Assembly (NCBI GenBank): GCA_014360015.1
Contig: JACIYJ010000005.1
Coordinates: 1 to 64,000 of the forward strand
Direction of reading: 5' to 3'
DNA: 64,000 nucleotides
Source of the DNA: Candidatus Aminicenantota bacterium
Lineage (GTDB): Bacteria; Acidobacteriota; Aminicenantia; Aminicenantales; Saccharicenantaceae
Of this stretch, positions 46,993 to 55,648 are shown in pieces. The notes under the pieces were generated by a model that ran no database searches, was not told the DNA's origin, and saw nothing but the letters and a program-made list of their open reading frames with translations. Numbering within the stretch: the stretch's first letter is position 1; every line of letters starts with the position of its first letter. Position numbers and translations under genes: made by a program.

Positions 46993-47207
46993 TTTACCTC
47001 CTTTTATTTTTTTTGTTTTTTTCACTTTTCAGCAAACTAAAGTTTAGCATTTGAGCCCACCTTTTTTCCAGACACAGGCCATCCCATCAGCTTTTGAGGT
47101 AATATAAGCGAATCTCCGGACTTAAATAATAAAGACCTTAGTCTATTCACAGTCTGTCAATCACAACCTGCAAATTGTCTCGGCAAATCATTGTTGACGA
47201 ATCACAG

Positions 47208-47423
47208 TCAGGTCAGCTGGATTTTCCGGGCGTTTTGAAGAAGGTTCTGCTGGGTGTAAAGGTGTTCGCGGCAGAGAGAAAGATGGGCACTGAGTTGATT
47301 TCTGATTTCACCCTCAGGCACCAAGTTGACTGCCAGTTCATACTTTTCAATGAGCTGCTTTTCGCCCCTGAGAGTGCTTTCCAGGGCTTCAACTCGGTTG
47401 CCTCCCGGATAGACGTAAGGCAT
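47208..47423 (-). CDS. Small helical protein, hypothetical
   Basis: A 71-residue helical protein (ALESTLRGEKQLIEKYELAV, with Cys in SLCREHLY). The ATG at 47423 lies 17 bases after GGAGGTGA, a long spacing, and an overlapping frame from GTG 47443 competes. The protein composition favours this frame. Function unknown; the gene is tentative. Confidence 0.4.
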   Translation of the reverse strand: MPYVYPGGNRVEALESTLRGEKQLIEKYELAVNLVPEGEIRNQLSAHLSLCREHLYTQQNLLQNARKIQLT

Positions 47424-47939
47424 CGGCAGCCGGCTCTGTTCACCTCCGTTTTCTGCCGGCTCGGGATTTTCTAAGCGGGTAAAAGAAAAGAATTATAGCT
47501 ATTGCGGGGGTGAAAGAAAAACAGTTTCTGAAGACCAAAAATCACCCCCAAATACCTCCTGAGGGGTGATTGAGCTGATTTTTAGTGTGTGTGAAGCTGA
47601 TATCGCCTCAGATTGAGGCATGGCCAAGGTTGTTGAGGAAAGGGAGGGGAGGAAGATCCTTCTCCTCTTTCCTCCTCTTTTTTTAAGTTGTTTGTTTGGG
47701 GGATATTTTTCCTGCTTTTTGAATCCGTTCTATTCTCCATTTGTTAGAGACAATGAGCTTTAAATGGTCGTCTTTATAAATTAAATTGAGGTTGAAAAAG
47801 TGACTGGTTATGTTAATCTAATTTAGACTGGATCCGCACGATTCTGCCTATGGACCTTTAAATAGAATTATCTAAGGATTTTTAAGAAATAAAGGGAAGA
47901 ATGGTCAGGAAAAGATAAAGTAAAGGAATCAGGGAAAGA
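47424..47939. other. Intergenic region, 516 bases
   Basis: Holds a hairpin AATCACCCC (47540-47548) / GGGGTGATT (47563-47571) without a T-tract, and a pyrimidine-rich run near 47655-47690. The last part is the leader of the Memo-like gene. No frame is convincing. Confidence 0.4.
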
Positions 47940-49187
47940 ATGACCGAAAATCCTTTAAGCCTTAAACTCAGACCTGGCCTGGAAATTCAACCCATCAATT
48001 ATAAAGGGCAGCCGGGCCTGCTCATAAGCGACAGATTAGGCCTCATTGAGAACCCGGTGATACTTCAGGGAGAAGCCCTGGAAGTTCTGGCTTTGATCGA
48101 TGGCCGAAGGGAGGCCGAAGATATTCAACTGGAGTTTTTAAGACGAAAAGGTTATTCACTCGAAGGAGCGGGACTGGTCAGTAAGATTCTGGAAGAGTTC
48201 AGAAGACTATTGATTATTGATAGCCTGGAGTACCGGGAAAGAAAACAGAAATTAATCCAGGAATTCTTTGAGTCGCCTATACGACCTGCAGTGCTGGCCG
48301 GCGAAGCTTATCCAGGAAAGGAAGAAGAGCTTCGGGCCTTTATAAAAAACATTCTGGGACTTGAAGTAATATCGGGAACGGAGGAGAGAAAAGAAGAAAT
48401 CGGTGAAGGCCGGGAAAAAAATATTAAAGCTCTGGTTTCTCCTCATATTGACCTCAGAGTTGGCAGCCGGATTTATTCTCTTGCTTACCGCCAGCTAACA
48501 GGCTGTTCTTATGAGCGGGTGATAATTCTGGGAACAGGCCATTTTCTGGAGGACGGAATTTTTTCCCTGACCGAAAAAGATTATTCCACCCCTCTGGGCA
48601 GAGTCAGGACTGATAAAAAAATAGTCAGAAAGCTTAAGGAAGCTGGAGGCGAACTGGTGGCTGCTCATGATCTGGCCCACAAAAAAGAACATTCGATCGA
48701 ATTCCAGCTGATTTTCCTTCAGCATCTTCTTGGCGATAATTTTGAACTGATTCCTATTCTCTGCGGTTCTTTTCATCAGTGGTTGACAAAAGCCAGCCGG
48801 GCTTCTGAAATTCCCGGAATAGAACCTTTCCTTTCAGCCCTTAAAGAATTAGCCTCAGCTCGTGAAAAACGCACTCTGATTGTGGCTGGAGTTGACCTGT
48901 CTCATATTGGACCGAAATTTGGCCACAGGCAGAGAGCTGCAGAGCTCAAAAAGGCCACCCTGGCTTTTGATGATAAAATCATCGAAGCTCTGCTGAGACT
49001 GGATGCGGTTACTTTCTGGAGACTGCTTCAAGAAACCTGGGATAGCTTCAATGTCTGTGGCTTTCCGGCGCTGGCCACGCTTTTGGAGATCATGCCGGCA
49101 GAAAAAGGCTATTTTCTCGGCTATGACCTGGCTGAAGAGCCGGCTACCCAATCGGCGGTCAGCTTTATGGCTTTGGCTTTCAGCTGA
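47940..49187 (+). CDS. Memo family protein (AmmeMemoRadiSam system protein B type)
   Basis: 415 residues. The first 100 or so (LKLRPGLEIQPINYKGQPG to SLEYRERKQK) form an additional PqqD-like winged-helix region. Residues about 115-415 are the Memo domain, related to extradiol dioxygenases, with SPHIDLRVG, ILGTGHFLE, HDLAHKKEHSIEFQLIFLQ, and AGVDLSHIGPKFG, whose histidines are metal-site candidates. The AmmeMemoRadiSam partners (AMMECR1 and a radical SAM protein) are not in the window. AGGGAAAGA precedes the ATG. Confidence 0.88.
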   Translation: MTENPLSLKLRPGLEIQPINYKGQPGLLISDRLGLIENPVILQGEALEVLALIDGRREAEDIQLEFLRRKGYSLEGAGLVSKILEEFRRLLIIDSLEYRERKQKLIQEFFESPIRPAVLAGEAYPGKEEELRAFIKNILGLEVISGTEERKEEIGEGREKNIKALVSPHIDLRVGSRIYSLAYRQLTGCSYERVIILGTGHFLEDGIFSLTEKDYSTPLGRVRTDKKIVRKLKEAGGELVAAHDLAHKKEHSIEFQLIFLQHLLGDNFELIPILCGSFHQWLTKASRASEIPGIEPFLSALKELASAREKRTLIVAGVDLSHIGPKFGHRQRAAELKKATLAFDDKIIEALLRLDAVTFWRLLQETWDSFNVCGFPALATLLEIMPAEKGYFLGYDLAEEPATQSAVSFMALAFS

Positions 49188-49323
49188 GATGGCTCAAATC
49201 TGGATTCTAAAAATTTCCGTTATTCTTTTCAGGTAAATCTCAAGTATAATCTGAATATAAAATCTGAATATATGAGAACAATTTAAAAAGTAAAGGAATT
49301 ACCAGATTATTGTGGAGGGAGAA

Positions 49324-50169
49324 ATGACTGATTTTGGTGGCGCTTTAAAAAAGTTATCTGAGTATCCAGATTACACCTTAGCCATAATTGGCGTACCGTT
49401 TGATGAAAAATCAAGTTTTCTCCGGGGGGCAGCTGACGGTCCGGCAGCTATCCGGCGGGTTTCTACCGGCAAGTGCTACAATCCAGATACCGAGCTTGGA
49501 ATAGATCTGGCTGAGGAAACGGTTCTGGTCGACTTAGGCGATGTGGATACTTCAGGTGATATGCTCAAGACTTTTGCTGAAGTTGAGAAAAAAGTTGCAG
49601 AAGTGGTGAGAAAAAAAGCCATTCCCATCATTCTTGGTGGTGACCATTCGATTACCTATCCGGCGGTCAGGGCTGTGGCCAGCCACCACCAGAACCTTGA
49701 CCTTCTCCATCTGGATGCCCATCCTGATATGTACGAAGACCTTTACGGCGACCGTCTTTCTCATGCCTGTCCCATGGCCAGAATCTTGGAAGAGGGTCTG
49801 GTCAAAAACCTGATTCAGGTGGGGATAAGGTCGATGACTCCAGAGCAGAAAGCCCTGGCTAAAAATTATGGAGTAAGGACAATAGAAGCCCGGGAATTTC
49901 CGGAAAAACTCAGTCTGGAATTCAGGAATCCGCTATATATCTCTTTAGACCTCGATGTTTTCGACCCGGCTTTTGCTCCGGGTGTTTCTCATCATGAGCC
50001 GGGCGGGTTGACTTCAAGACAAGTCTTAGACCTGATCCATAACCTAAAGGCGACCATCGTCGGATTTGATATCGTTGAGCTCAATCCGATGAGGGATGTT
50101 TCGGACATGACCGCAGCTCTGGCTTTTAAATTGCTTAAAGAGATCGCTGGTAAAGCGATCCGACCCTGA
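49324..50169 (+). CDS. Agmatinase/arginase family ureohydrolase
   Basis: 281 residues from ATG 49324, after GGAGGGAG. The binuclear manganese site motifs are complete: GGDHSITYP, DAHPDMYED and SLDLDVFDPAFAPGVSHHEPGG. This family hydrolyses guanidino compounds (agmatine to putrescine and urea is the commonest); the exact substrate cannot be read. It lies between the Memo-like gene and the M64 peptidase. Confidence 0.9.
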   Translation: MTDFGGALKKLSEYPDYTLAIIGVPFDEKSSFLRGAADGPAAIRRVSTGKCYNPDTELGIDLAEETVLVDLGDVDTSGDMLKTFAEVEKKVAEVVRKKAIPIILGGDHSITYPAVRAVASHHQNLDLLHLDAHPDMYEDLYGDRLSHACPMARILEEGLVKNLIQVGIRSMTPEQKALAKNYGVRTIEAREFPEKLSLEFRNPLYISLDLDVFDPAFAPGVSHHEPGGLTSRQVLDLIHNLKATIVGFDIVELNPMRDVSDMTAALAFKLLKEIAGKAIRP

Positions 50170-50189
50170 AATCGAAAAGGAGGGGTGAT

Positions 50190-51677
50190 ATGAAGAAATA
50201 TCTTTCTTTTTGGCTGATTCTGGCTGCTTTAATCTTTGGTCTGATGATTTTTTCCTCTCAGGCCCAGGAGAATGTCTCTTTCGACCGGTATTTTCTGGAC
50301 AAAACCATGAGAGTTGATTATTACCATGTCGGTGATAGCAAAGAAGAAACGATCACTCTGGACAGGATATATCAGCAGGGAATCTGGGCTGGTTCCGTCA
50401 AAAATCTGCTCGACCCATTCCTGCGAGGAAGATATTGCGCTAAGGTTTATGATTCAGCCAGTGGACAGCTAATTTTTTCCAGGGCGTATGACAGTCTGTT
50501 CGGTGAATACAAAACCACAGATGAAGCCCTGAAGGGAATAAAGCGGACATTTCATGAGTCTGTTTTGATTCCCTTTCCTAAAAACAAAATTGTTCTGACC
50601 ATTGAGGTCAGGGACCGGAAGAATAACTTTCATCAGATTTTCTCTCAGGAAATTGACCCAGCTTCTATCTACATCATGAAAGAACCTCTGGAGCCAGGGG
50701 TTAAAGTGTTTGAGCTGGTAAAAAGCGGTCATCCCCATGAAAAAGTTGATGTGGTTTTCTTAGCCGAGGGATACCGGGCTGAAGAAGAAACCAAGCTGAA
50801 AAAAGACCTGGATAAATTGGTTAAAGTCTTTTTCAGTCAGGAGCCATATAAAAGTCTGAAGAATAAATTCAACATCTATGGAGTTTTCAAGCCGTCAGCT
50901 GAAAGCGGTTGCGATGAGCCTGGCTATGGAATATTCAAGCAGACAGCCTTGGGCTGTAGCTTTGATTCCTTTGGCTCAGAGCGCTATCTACTGACTGAAG
51001 ACAACCGCCGGGTGCGCGACCTGGCCGCCAATGCTCCGTATGACACCATCCTGATCATGGTGAATCATAACCGCTATGGTGGTGGTGGCCTTTACAACCT
51101 TTACTGCACCTTCACCACTGATAATCAATGGTATGAATATCTGATGCTTCATGAATTCGGACATTCCTTCACTGGCCTGGCTGATGAGTATTACACCTCT
51201 CAGGTGGCTTATAATGAATTTTACCCGCCGGGAGTTGAACCGGTTGAGCCCAACATTACCGCCCTTCTTGAGCCCAAAAATCTTAAGTGGAAAAATCTGA
51301 TTTCCTTAGGGATTGCCATTCCCACACCCTGGGAGAAGGAAGAATTTGACCGGATGGACCTGGCTTATCAGAGGGTAAGGCAGGAGCTTAATGAAAAAAT
51401 TGCCCGGATGAAAAGGGAAGGAGCGCCGAAGGAGGAAATAGCCAGGCTGGAAGCGGAAAGCGAGAGGCTGTCCTTGGAGCAGGCTAAAAAAGTTGATGAA
51501 TTCCTGGCAAAAAGCAAATATGTCGGAAAAGTTGGTGCCTTTGAAGGAGCCGGCTATTCTTCAACCGGACTTTATCGCCCAGCTGTGGATTGCATTATGT
51601 TCACCAAGGGGAAGAAGCCCTATTGTCCGGTCTGCCAGGAAGCAGTTAGGAAAATGATCAAGTTTTATTCAGAATAG
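50190..51677 (+). CDS. Exported M64 family metallopeptidase
   Basis: A 495-residue zinc peptidase of the IgA-peptidase M64 type. The signal peptide is residues 1-26 (ending SQAQE). An N-terminal beta domain is followed by the catalytic motif HEFGHSFTGLADEY, with His321, Glu322, His325 and Asp332. A charged coiled-coil segment (about 390-445) sits before the C-terminal Cys-bearing ending PYCPVCQEAVRKM. The start has AAGGAGGGG. It is 20 bases downstream of the agmatinase gene. Confidence 0.93.
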   Translation: MKKYLSFWLILAALIFGLMIFSSQAQENVSFDRYFLDKTMRVDYYHVGDSKEETITLDRIYQQGIWAGSVKNLLDPFLRGRYCAKVYDSASGQLIFSRAYDSLFGEYKTTDEALKGIKRTFHESVLIPFPKNKIVLTIEVRDRKNNFHQIFSQEIDPASIYIMKEPLEPGVKVFELVKSGHPHEKVDVVFLAEGYRAEEETKLKKDLDKLVKVFFSQEPYKSLKNKFNIYGVFKPSAESGCDEPGYGIFKQTALGCSFDSFGSERYLLTEDNRRVRDLAANAPYDTILIMVNHNRYGGGGLYNLYCTFTTDNQWYEYLMLHEFGHSFTGLADEYYTSQVAYNEFYPPGVEPVEPNITALLEPKNLKWKNLISLGIAIPTPWEKEEFDRMDLAYQRVRQELNEKIARMKREGAPKEEIARLEAESERLSLEQAKKVDEFLAKSKYVGKVGAFEGAGYSSTGLYRPAVDCIMFTKGKKPYCPVCQEAVRKMIKFYSE

Positions 51678-52436
51678 AGCCTTCTCTTTTAAGCCAGGCC
51701 AATTGTAATTTTAATGAGAGTCCAATCCGCCTCAATTTGCCTGTGATTAACTTTATTAAAAGACACATTCCAAGCATAGGAATTGCCTGAAATCTTCAGG
51801 CTTACAAATAAAAATTCCGGCAAGAGCAGAAAATTATATTGATAGTTATTATCACAGAAGCTGGAAATGAATTATTTTTAATCGACGTGAGATTGGAGCT
51901 GTATTTTCATTACCTCTTAAAGAAAGTTAGTAGTGTTACTATAATTTTAAAAAGTAATACTAAAAATGTAAGCTTTAAGTAAAAGAGATGCGGGCTGTTG
52001 TCAGCAAAAGGGGGGTTGATGATGGGAACCAAAAAGGTGGGGGCTTTCCCCAGCCCGCCCAGGAAAGCCAATATTATTATAATCTAATAAAGTCAAAAAT
52101 CAAGTATTTCTTTAGAATATAATTTATTAAAAATCAATAAGTTAAAAAATTTTCTGTAATTTGCGTTATCGTTTACAAGTCGCCTCGTATAGAAATACTA
52201 TATAGAGGCACATTTTCAGCATTGTTTAGAGCCATTGGTTATGACTGTACTGTTTTCTAATTTTAAAAATTTTGTTGTTTCTTCAGAATAAATTTTGAGG
52301 AAACAAGTTTATACTCTGAAAGTTAAGTCTGCCACGGCAACTTCTTATTTATCTGATGTTGATTCAATTTAATCGAACTCGTCAGGCAGAACATTTTTTA
52401 ATAGAATATAATAAAGTTTTTAAAAAGGAGCCCAAC
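51678..52436. other. Long intergenic region, 759 bases
   Basis: AT-rich, with a GC-rich island at 51985-52075 that may encode a structured RNA (listed separately). The upstream in-frame extension of the DUF3467 gene (from 52356) is not accepted as coding. A ribosome site AAAAAGGAG is at 52423-52430. Confidence 0.45.
51985..52075 (+). ncRNA. Candidate structured RNA
   Basis: A GC-rich island in AT-rich DNA. GCGGGCT (51990-51996) can pair with AGCCCGC (52052-52058), enclosing hairpins GCTG-TTGT-CAGC, GGTT...AACC (52014-52030) and GGGG-CTTT-CCCC (about 52040-52051). The first inner hairpin competes with the outer stem. I do not recognise a named riboswitch class. It lies 380 bases before the DUF3467 gene. 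Confidence 0.35.
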
Positions 52437-52733
52437 ATGAATCAGCTTGAGGACAAAGAAAAAAAGATTGATATCAAGGTGGATGAAAACATTGCCACCG
52501 GGCAATACTCTAACTTAGCTGCTATTCGTCACAGCCGGGAAGAATTCATTTTTGATTTTGCTTTTATCTTTCCCGATGGACCGATGGGTAAGTTAGTAGC
52601 CCGGGTGATTCTGAGCCCGGCCCATGCCAAGAGGTTTTCTGAAGCTTTGCAAGAAAACCTGAGAAGGTATGAAGAGATGTTCGGTCCCCTCACCCCGGCT
52701 GATGTTCCTCCCGGCGTCGGTTTTATTCAATAA
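52437..52733 (+). CDS. DUF3467 family protein
   Basis: 98 residues from ATG 52437, six bases after AAAAAGGAG. It matches the DUF3467 pattern: N-terminal acidic start, YSNLAAIRHSREEFIFDFAF, then ARVILSPAHAKRFSEALQENLRRYE. Such proteins are small, cytoplasmic and of unknown function, widespread in bacteria. It is followed by the FadL-type gene. Confidence 0.88.
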   Translation: MNQLEDKEKKIDIKVDENIATGQYSNLAAIRHSREEFIFDFAFIFPDGPMGKLVARVILSPAHAKRFSEALQENLRRYEEMFGPLTPADVPPGVGFIQ

Positions 52734-52840
52734 GCGGCTGGAGAAAAACCCTGAATAAACTTGACATCGGCTGATAAATTTAATAAAAGTAAGCGAGACC
52801 TCATTTGGGTGTCTAAAAAAATAAAACGGAGGGATGGAAT

Positions 52841-54106
52841 ATGAAGAAACTAATTGTTTTAGCTGTGGTCTTTTTTTTCGGGTTGGGCTCGGTCGCTTTC
52901 GGATCAGGCTTTCTGATTTACGAACATGGAGCAGCGGCCATGGGTATAGCTGGAGCTTTTGCCAGCATTGCCAACGACCCGACAGCTATTTTCTACAACC
53001 CGGCAGGCGTTGCCTGGTTGAGCGGGACCCAGGTTAATATTGGCGGGACTTTTATTTTCCCAGCTGGTTCTGTTTCCCTGCCCAACTGGCCAGATCCGAC
53101 TTTTCAGAAAGTTTATCAATTAGACCAGACTTTCTTTCCCCCACATTTTTATTTGACCCATAAATTTGGTTCGAAACTGGCTGCCGGAATTGGAGTATTT
53201 GCTCCATATGGACTGGGGACTGCCTGGCCGGTGAATTATCCCTTAAAATATATCTGCACCGAAACTTCGATGCAGACACTTTTCATCAACCCGGTAATTG
53301 CTTATATGCTTACTGATAATCTTTCGATTGGAGTAGGGGTTTCTTATATCCATTCGACTCTCTCCCTTGACCTTGTCAGACATGTGGAGATTCCGAACGC
53401 CTGGACTGGAGATGTTCCGGCTTCCTTGAAAAAGGCAAAGGGAGATTCCGTTGGTTTCAATGCTGGCTTGCTCTTCAAGAAAGACAGATTTTCACTCGGT
53501 CTGAACTGGAGAAGTGGTTTTAAAGTTGATTATAGTGGGACCCTGACTCTGGATAATAGCAATGTTCCGGCTCCTCTTCAGCCTTATATCCCGACTTCTG
53601 GTGATGTCACCACTGCCTTCAAGCATCCTCATATATTTGGTCTGGGTGCTTCTTATCAGGCCACGGACAAACTCCTGCTGGCTGCCGAGGTTCAATACTT
53701 TACCTGGAAAGTCTACAAAGATTATGTAATTAACATTGAATATGCTGGCGGTGGCTCAGAGGAAGAAGTGGTCGAAGAAAATTTCAAGAACACTATCATC
53801 CTGAGAACCGGCCTCCAATACCTGCTTAAAGAAAATTTTGCTATTCGTGGTGGTATTATTTATGACCAGACTCCTCAGCCGGTTGAAACCATGGATCCAG
53901 CCCTTCCAGATGCCAGCCGGATAGCTTTTACTGTCGGTTTTGGTTATAATAAGAACAGAATTAAGGTCGACATAGGCTATCAGTATGAGATTTTCTTCGA
54001 TCGCACTTCTCCCAATAGACTGCTGTATTATCCGCTTAATTATGCGGAGGGAACCTATCACACTACTGCCCAGCTGCTCGGATTTACTCTTGGCTACAGA
54101 TTTTAA
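52841..54106 (+). CDS. FadL/OmpP1/TodX-type outer-membrane transporter
   Basis: A 421-residue outer-membrane barrel that takes up hydrophobic compounds. The signal peptide (about 1-20, ending SVAFGS) is followed by the family hatch domain GFLIYEHGAAAMGIAGAFA and NDPTAIFYNPAGVAWL. Barrel strands continue to a C-terminal aromatic residue (LGFTLGYRF), as needed for outer-membrane assembly. Start follows ACGGAGGGA. Confidence 0.93.
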   Translation: MKKLIVLAVVFFFGLGSVAFGSGFLIYEHGAAAMGIAGAFASIANDPTAIFYNPAGVAWLSGTQVNIGGTFIFPAGSVSLPNWPDPTFQKVYQLDQTFFPPHFYLTHKFGSKLAAGIGVFAPYGLGTAWPVNYPLKYICTETSMQTLFINPVIAYMLTDNLSIGVGVSYIHSTLSLDLVRHVEIPNAWTGDVPASLKKAKGDSVGFNAGLLFKKDRFSLGLNWRSGFKVDYSGTLTLDNSNVPAPLQPYIPTSGDVTTAFKHPHIFGLGASYQATDKLLLAAEVQYFTWKVYKDYVINIEYAGGGSEEEVVEENFKNTIILRTGLQYLLKENFAIRGGIIYDQTPQPVETMDPALPDASRIAFTVGFGYNKNRIKVDIGYQYEIFFDRTSPNRLLYYPLNYAEGTYHTTAQLLGFTLGYRF

Positions 54107-54141
54107 GTCCTGAATAAAAAATTTTTTTGGAGGTTTAATTT

Positions 54142-54339
54142 ATGCCTTACGAATTCAAAAACAAAAAGGGGATCACTTATTACCTGCATTCGCGTGAAGT
54201 CCAACTGCGCGGTGGAAAAAAGCAGATCATCTACTATTTTGCCAGAGACATTAGACCCGGTGCTCTGGATGCCGTCCCCGAAGGCTATAAGGTCGTAGAG
54301 ACGGCCAAAACCGGGATGCCCATCCTCAAAAAGATTTAA
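54142..54339 (+). CDS. Small conserved-looking protein
   Basis: 65 residues (YYLHSREVQLRGGKKQIIYYF within), basic and without signal or membrane segment. GGAGG lies ten bases before the ATG, and a terminator follows. It looks like a genuine small gene; the family is not known to me. Confidence 0.72.
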   Translation: MPYEFKNKKGITYYLHSREVQLRGGKKQIIYYFARDIRPGALDAVPEGYKVVETAKTGMPILKKI

Positions 54340-54385
54340 TAATTTATCTGGCTAAAGACTTCTGGAGATAAATTCTCCAATTTTT

Positions 54386-54426
54386 AAAAAGGGAGCTATC
54401 ATTCCAAAAAAGATAGCTCCCTTTTA
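54386..54426. terminator. Rho-independent, bidirectional-looking terminator
   Basis: AAAAAGGGAGCTATC pairs with GATAGCTCCCTTTT around the loop ATTCCAAAAAA, giving a stem of over ten pairs with A and T tracts on either side. It follows the 65-residue gene. Confidence 0.85.
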
Positions 54427-54479
54427 TGTTTGATCATAAATCTTTTGGCTTAATTTCTACCCCTGAATTATCCTTAAAT

Positions 54480-54790
54480 ATTTGTTTATTTTTTCTGGTT
54501 GTGATTTTCTGCAGAATAGAAAAACCATCAGCAGAATCAAAAGTTGAGCCTAAGGTTGCCTAAGGTTTATAAAATCGCTCTTATTTCCAAAGGCACCTTC
54601 CATGAGTTCTGAAAAGCTATCAAGGCCGGGGTAATCTAAGCAGCTAAGGAATTGGGCGTGAAGATATTCGGAAAGGTCCGTAGAAAGAAGATGACCTGGC
54701 TCAGCAAATCACCGTGGTCAAAGATCTAATCAGCCGCAGGGTCGATAGCGCTGGCACCTTAGACCGGGTGCCTCACTTACCGGAATGATT
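54480..54790 (+). pseudogene. Decayed sugar-type ABC substrate-binding lipoprotein
   Basis: A recognisable but broken periplasmic binding protein. A lipobox-like FFLVVIFC occurs near 54487, then KVYKIALISKGTFHEF, stop (TGA), KAIKAGVI, stop, AAKELGVKIF, a frameshift, then KEDDLAQQITVVKDLISRR. The order is that of sugar-binding proteins (K-G-T-x-H-E-F-W, KAG, AAKELGVK). At least three stops and a frameshift are present and the C-terminal two-thirds is missing. Confidence 0.75.
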
Positions 54791-54873
54791 TTTTCCAAGG
54801 ATTCAGGGGTTTTACTGTCTATATATTATGAAATGAAATTTAAAATGAAGGTTATCAATAAGGAGGAAATAAA

Positions 54874-55395
54874 ATGAAGAACAGAATCGTTATCACCTTA
54901 ACCCTGGCTATCTTTGTGCTTGGCACCATAGCGGTGACCCTGAGTGCCCAGCCGGCCCGGTTCCACAGGATGATGGGGATAGGACCAGGAGCCCAGTTAC
55001 TTAAAGATGCCCTTCAGTTGACACCTGAACAGGAAAAAAAGCTGGAAGAGTTCAGAAAAGCCAGATTGGAAGAGGCTAAGGCTTTTCGTGAAAAAATGCT
55101 GCAGATGCACCAGGATTTAAGAAAGCTCGTGGCTGACCCGAAAGCCGACGAGAAAAAAATTAACAGCCTGATCGATGAGATTTCCAAGCTCAAAGCTGAT
55201 CGGATGAAAGCCCAGTTCAAAAACAGAAAGGAATGGGAAAAAATCTTCACTCCTGAACAGCTGAAAAAACTCGAAGAATATCGGAAGGATTTCAACCTCC
55301 GGAGAAATCTTATGATGGGGCCTGGTGGCCGAATGGGTTTCCGTTCCAAAACGATGTTCAAACGCGGCATCTTCTGTCCCTGGTGCTGGCGGTAA
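54874..55395 (+). CDS. Spy/CpxP-like periplasmic LTxxQ protein
   Basis: 173 residues with a signal peptide (about 1-26, ending TLSAQ). Two LTxxQ-type motifs are visible: LQLTPEQEKKL (about 47-57) and FTPEQLKKLEEYRKD. Between them lie long amphipathic helices. These proteins are periplasmic chaperones or metal-stress sensors. The C terminus carries an unusual CPWC pair (FCPWCWR). The start has AAGGAGG and a terminator follows. Confidence 0.85.
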   Translation: MKNRIVITLTLAIFVLGTIAVTLSAQPARFHRMMGIGPGAQLLKDALQLTPEQEKKLEEFRKARLEEAKAFREKMLQMHQDLRKLVADPKADEKKINSLIDEISKLKADRMKAQFKNRKEWEKIFTPEQLKKLEEYRKDFNLRRNLMMGPGGRMGFRSKTMFKRGIFCPWCWR

Positions 55396-55432
55396 GGTAG
55401 CGGTAAATTTAAACTTCAGGTTCGAAAAAAGC

Positions 55433-55463
55433 AAGGGCAGCGGGGTGGCTGCCCTTTTTTTTA
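55433..55463 (+). terminator. Rho-independent terminator
   Basis: GGGCAGC (55435-55441) / GCTGCCC (55448-55454) with six-base loop and eight T residues after it, following the Spy-like gene. Confidence 0.9.
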
Positions 55464-55648
55464 TTTTCTGGCATGGCAATCATAACCCTTAGGTACTAAG
55501 GGCAGATTTTAAAAGATCTTAAGCTCTGGAATTGTCTGATGTCCTATTTTCTGGACAGAAGAATCATAATCCAACACTTCCGAGTCCGAGCTTCCCTTAA
55601 TAAACCTGGCACAATTATTGCAGTTTAATATGGTGAAAGGAGAAGAAG

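Noticed and set aside
47213..47443. 76-codon frame overlapping the small protein at 47208
   Set aside because: Its composition (Ser/Lys/Trp-rich, no pattern) looks non-coding next to the helical alternative, though its GTG is nearer to the ribosome site; the matter is not fully settled.
47540..47571. Hairpin as a terminator
   Set aside because: The stem is good, but no T-tract follows on either strand, so I did not call it a terminator.
52356..52436. N-terminal extension of the DUF3467 protein
   Set aside because: The ribosome site AAAAAGGAG lies inside this extension and fits the ATG at 52437; the family also begins there.
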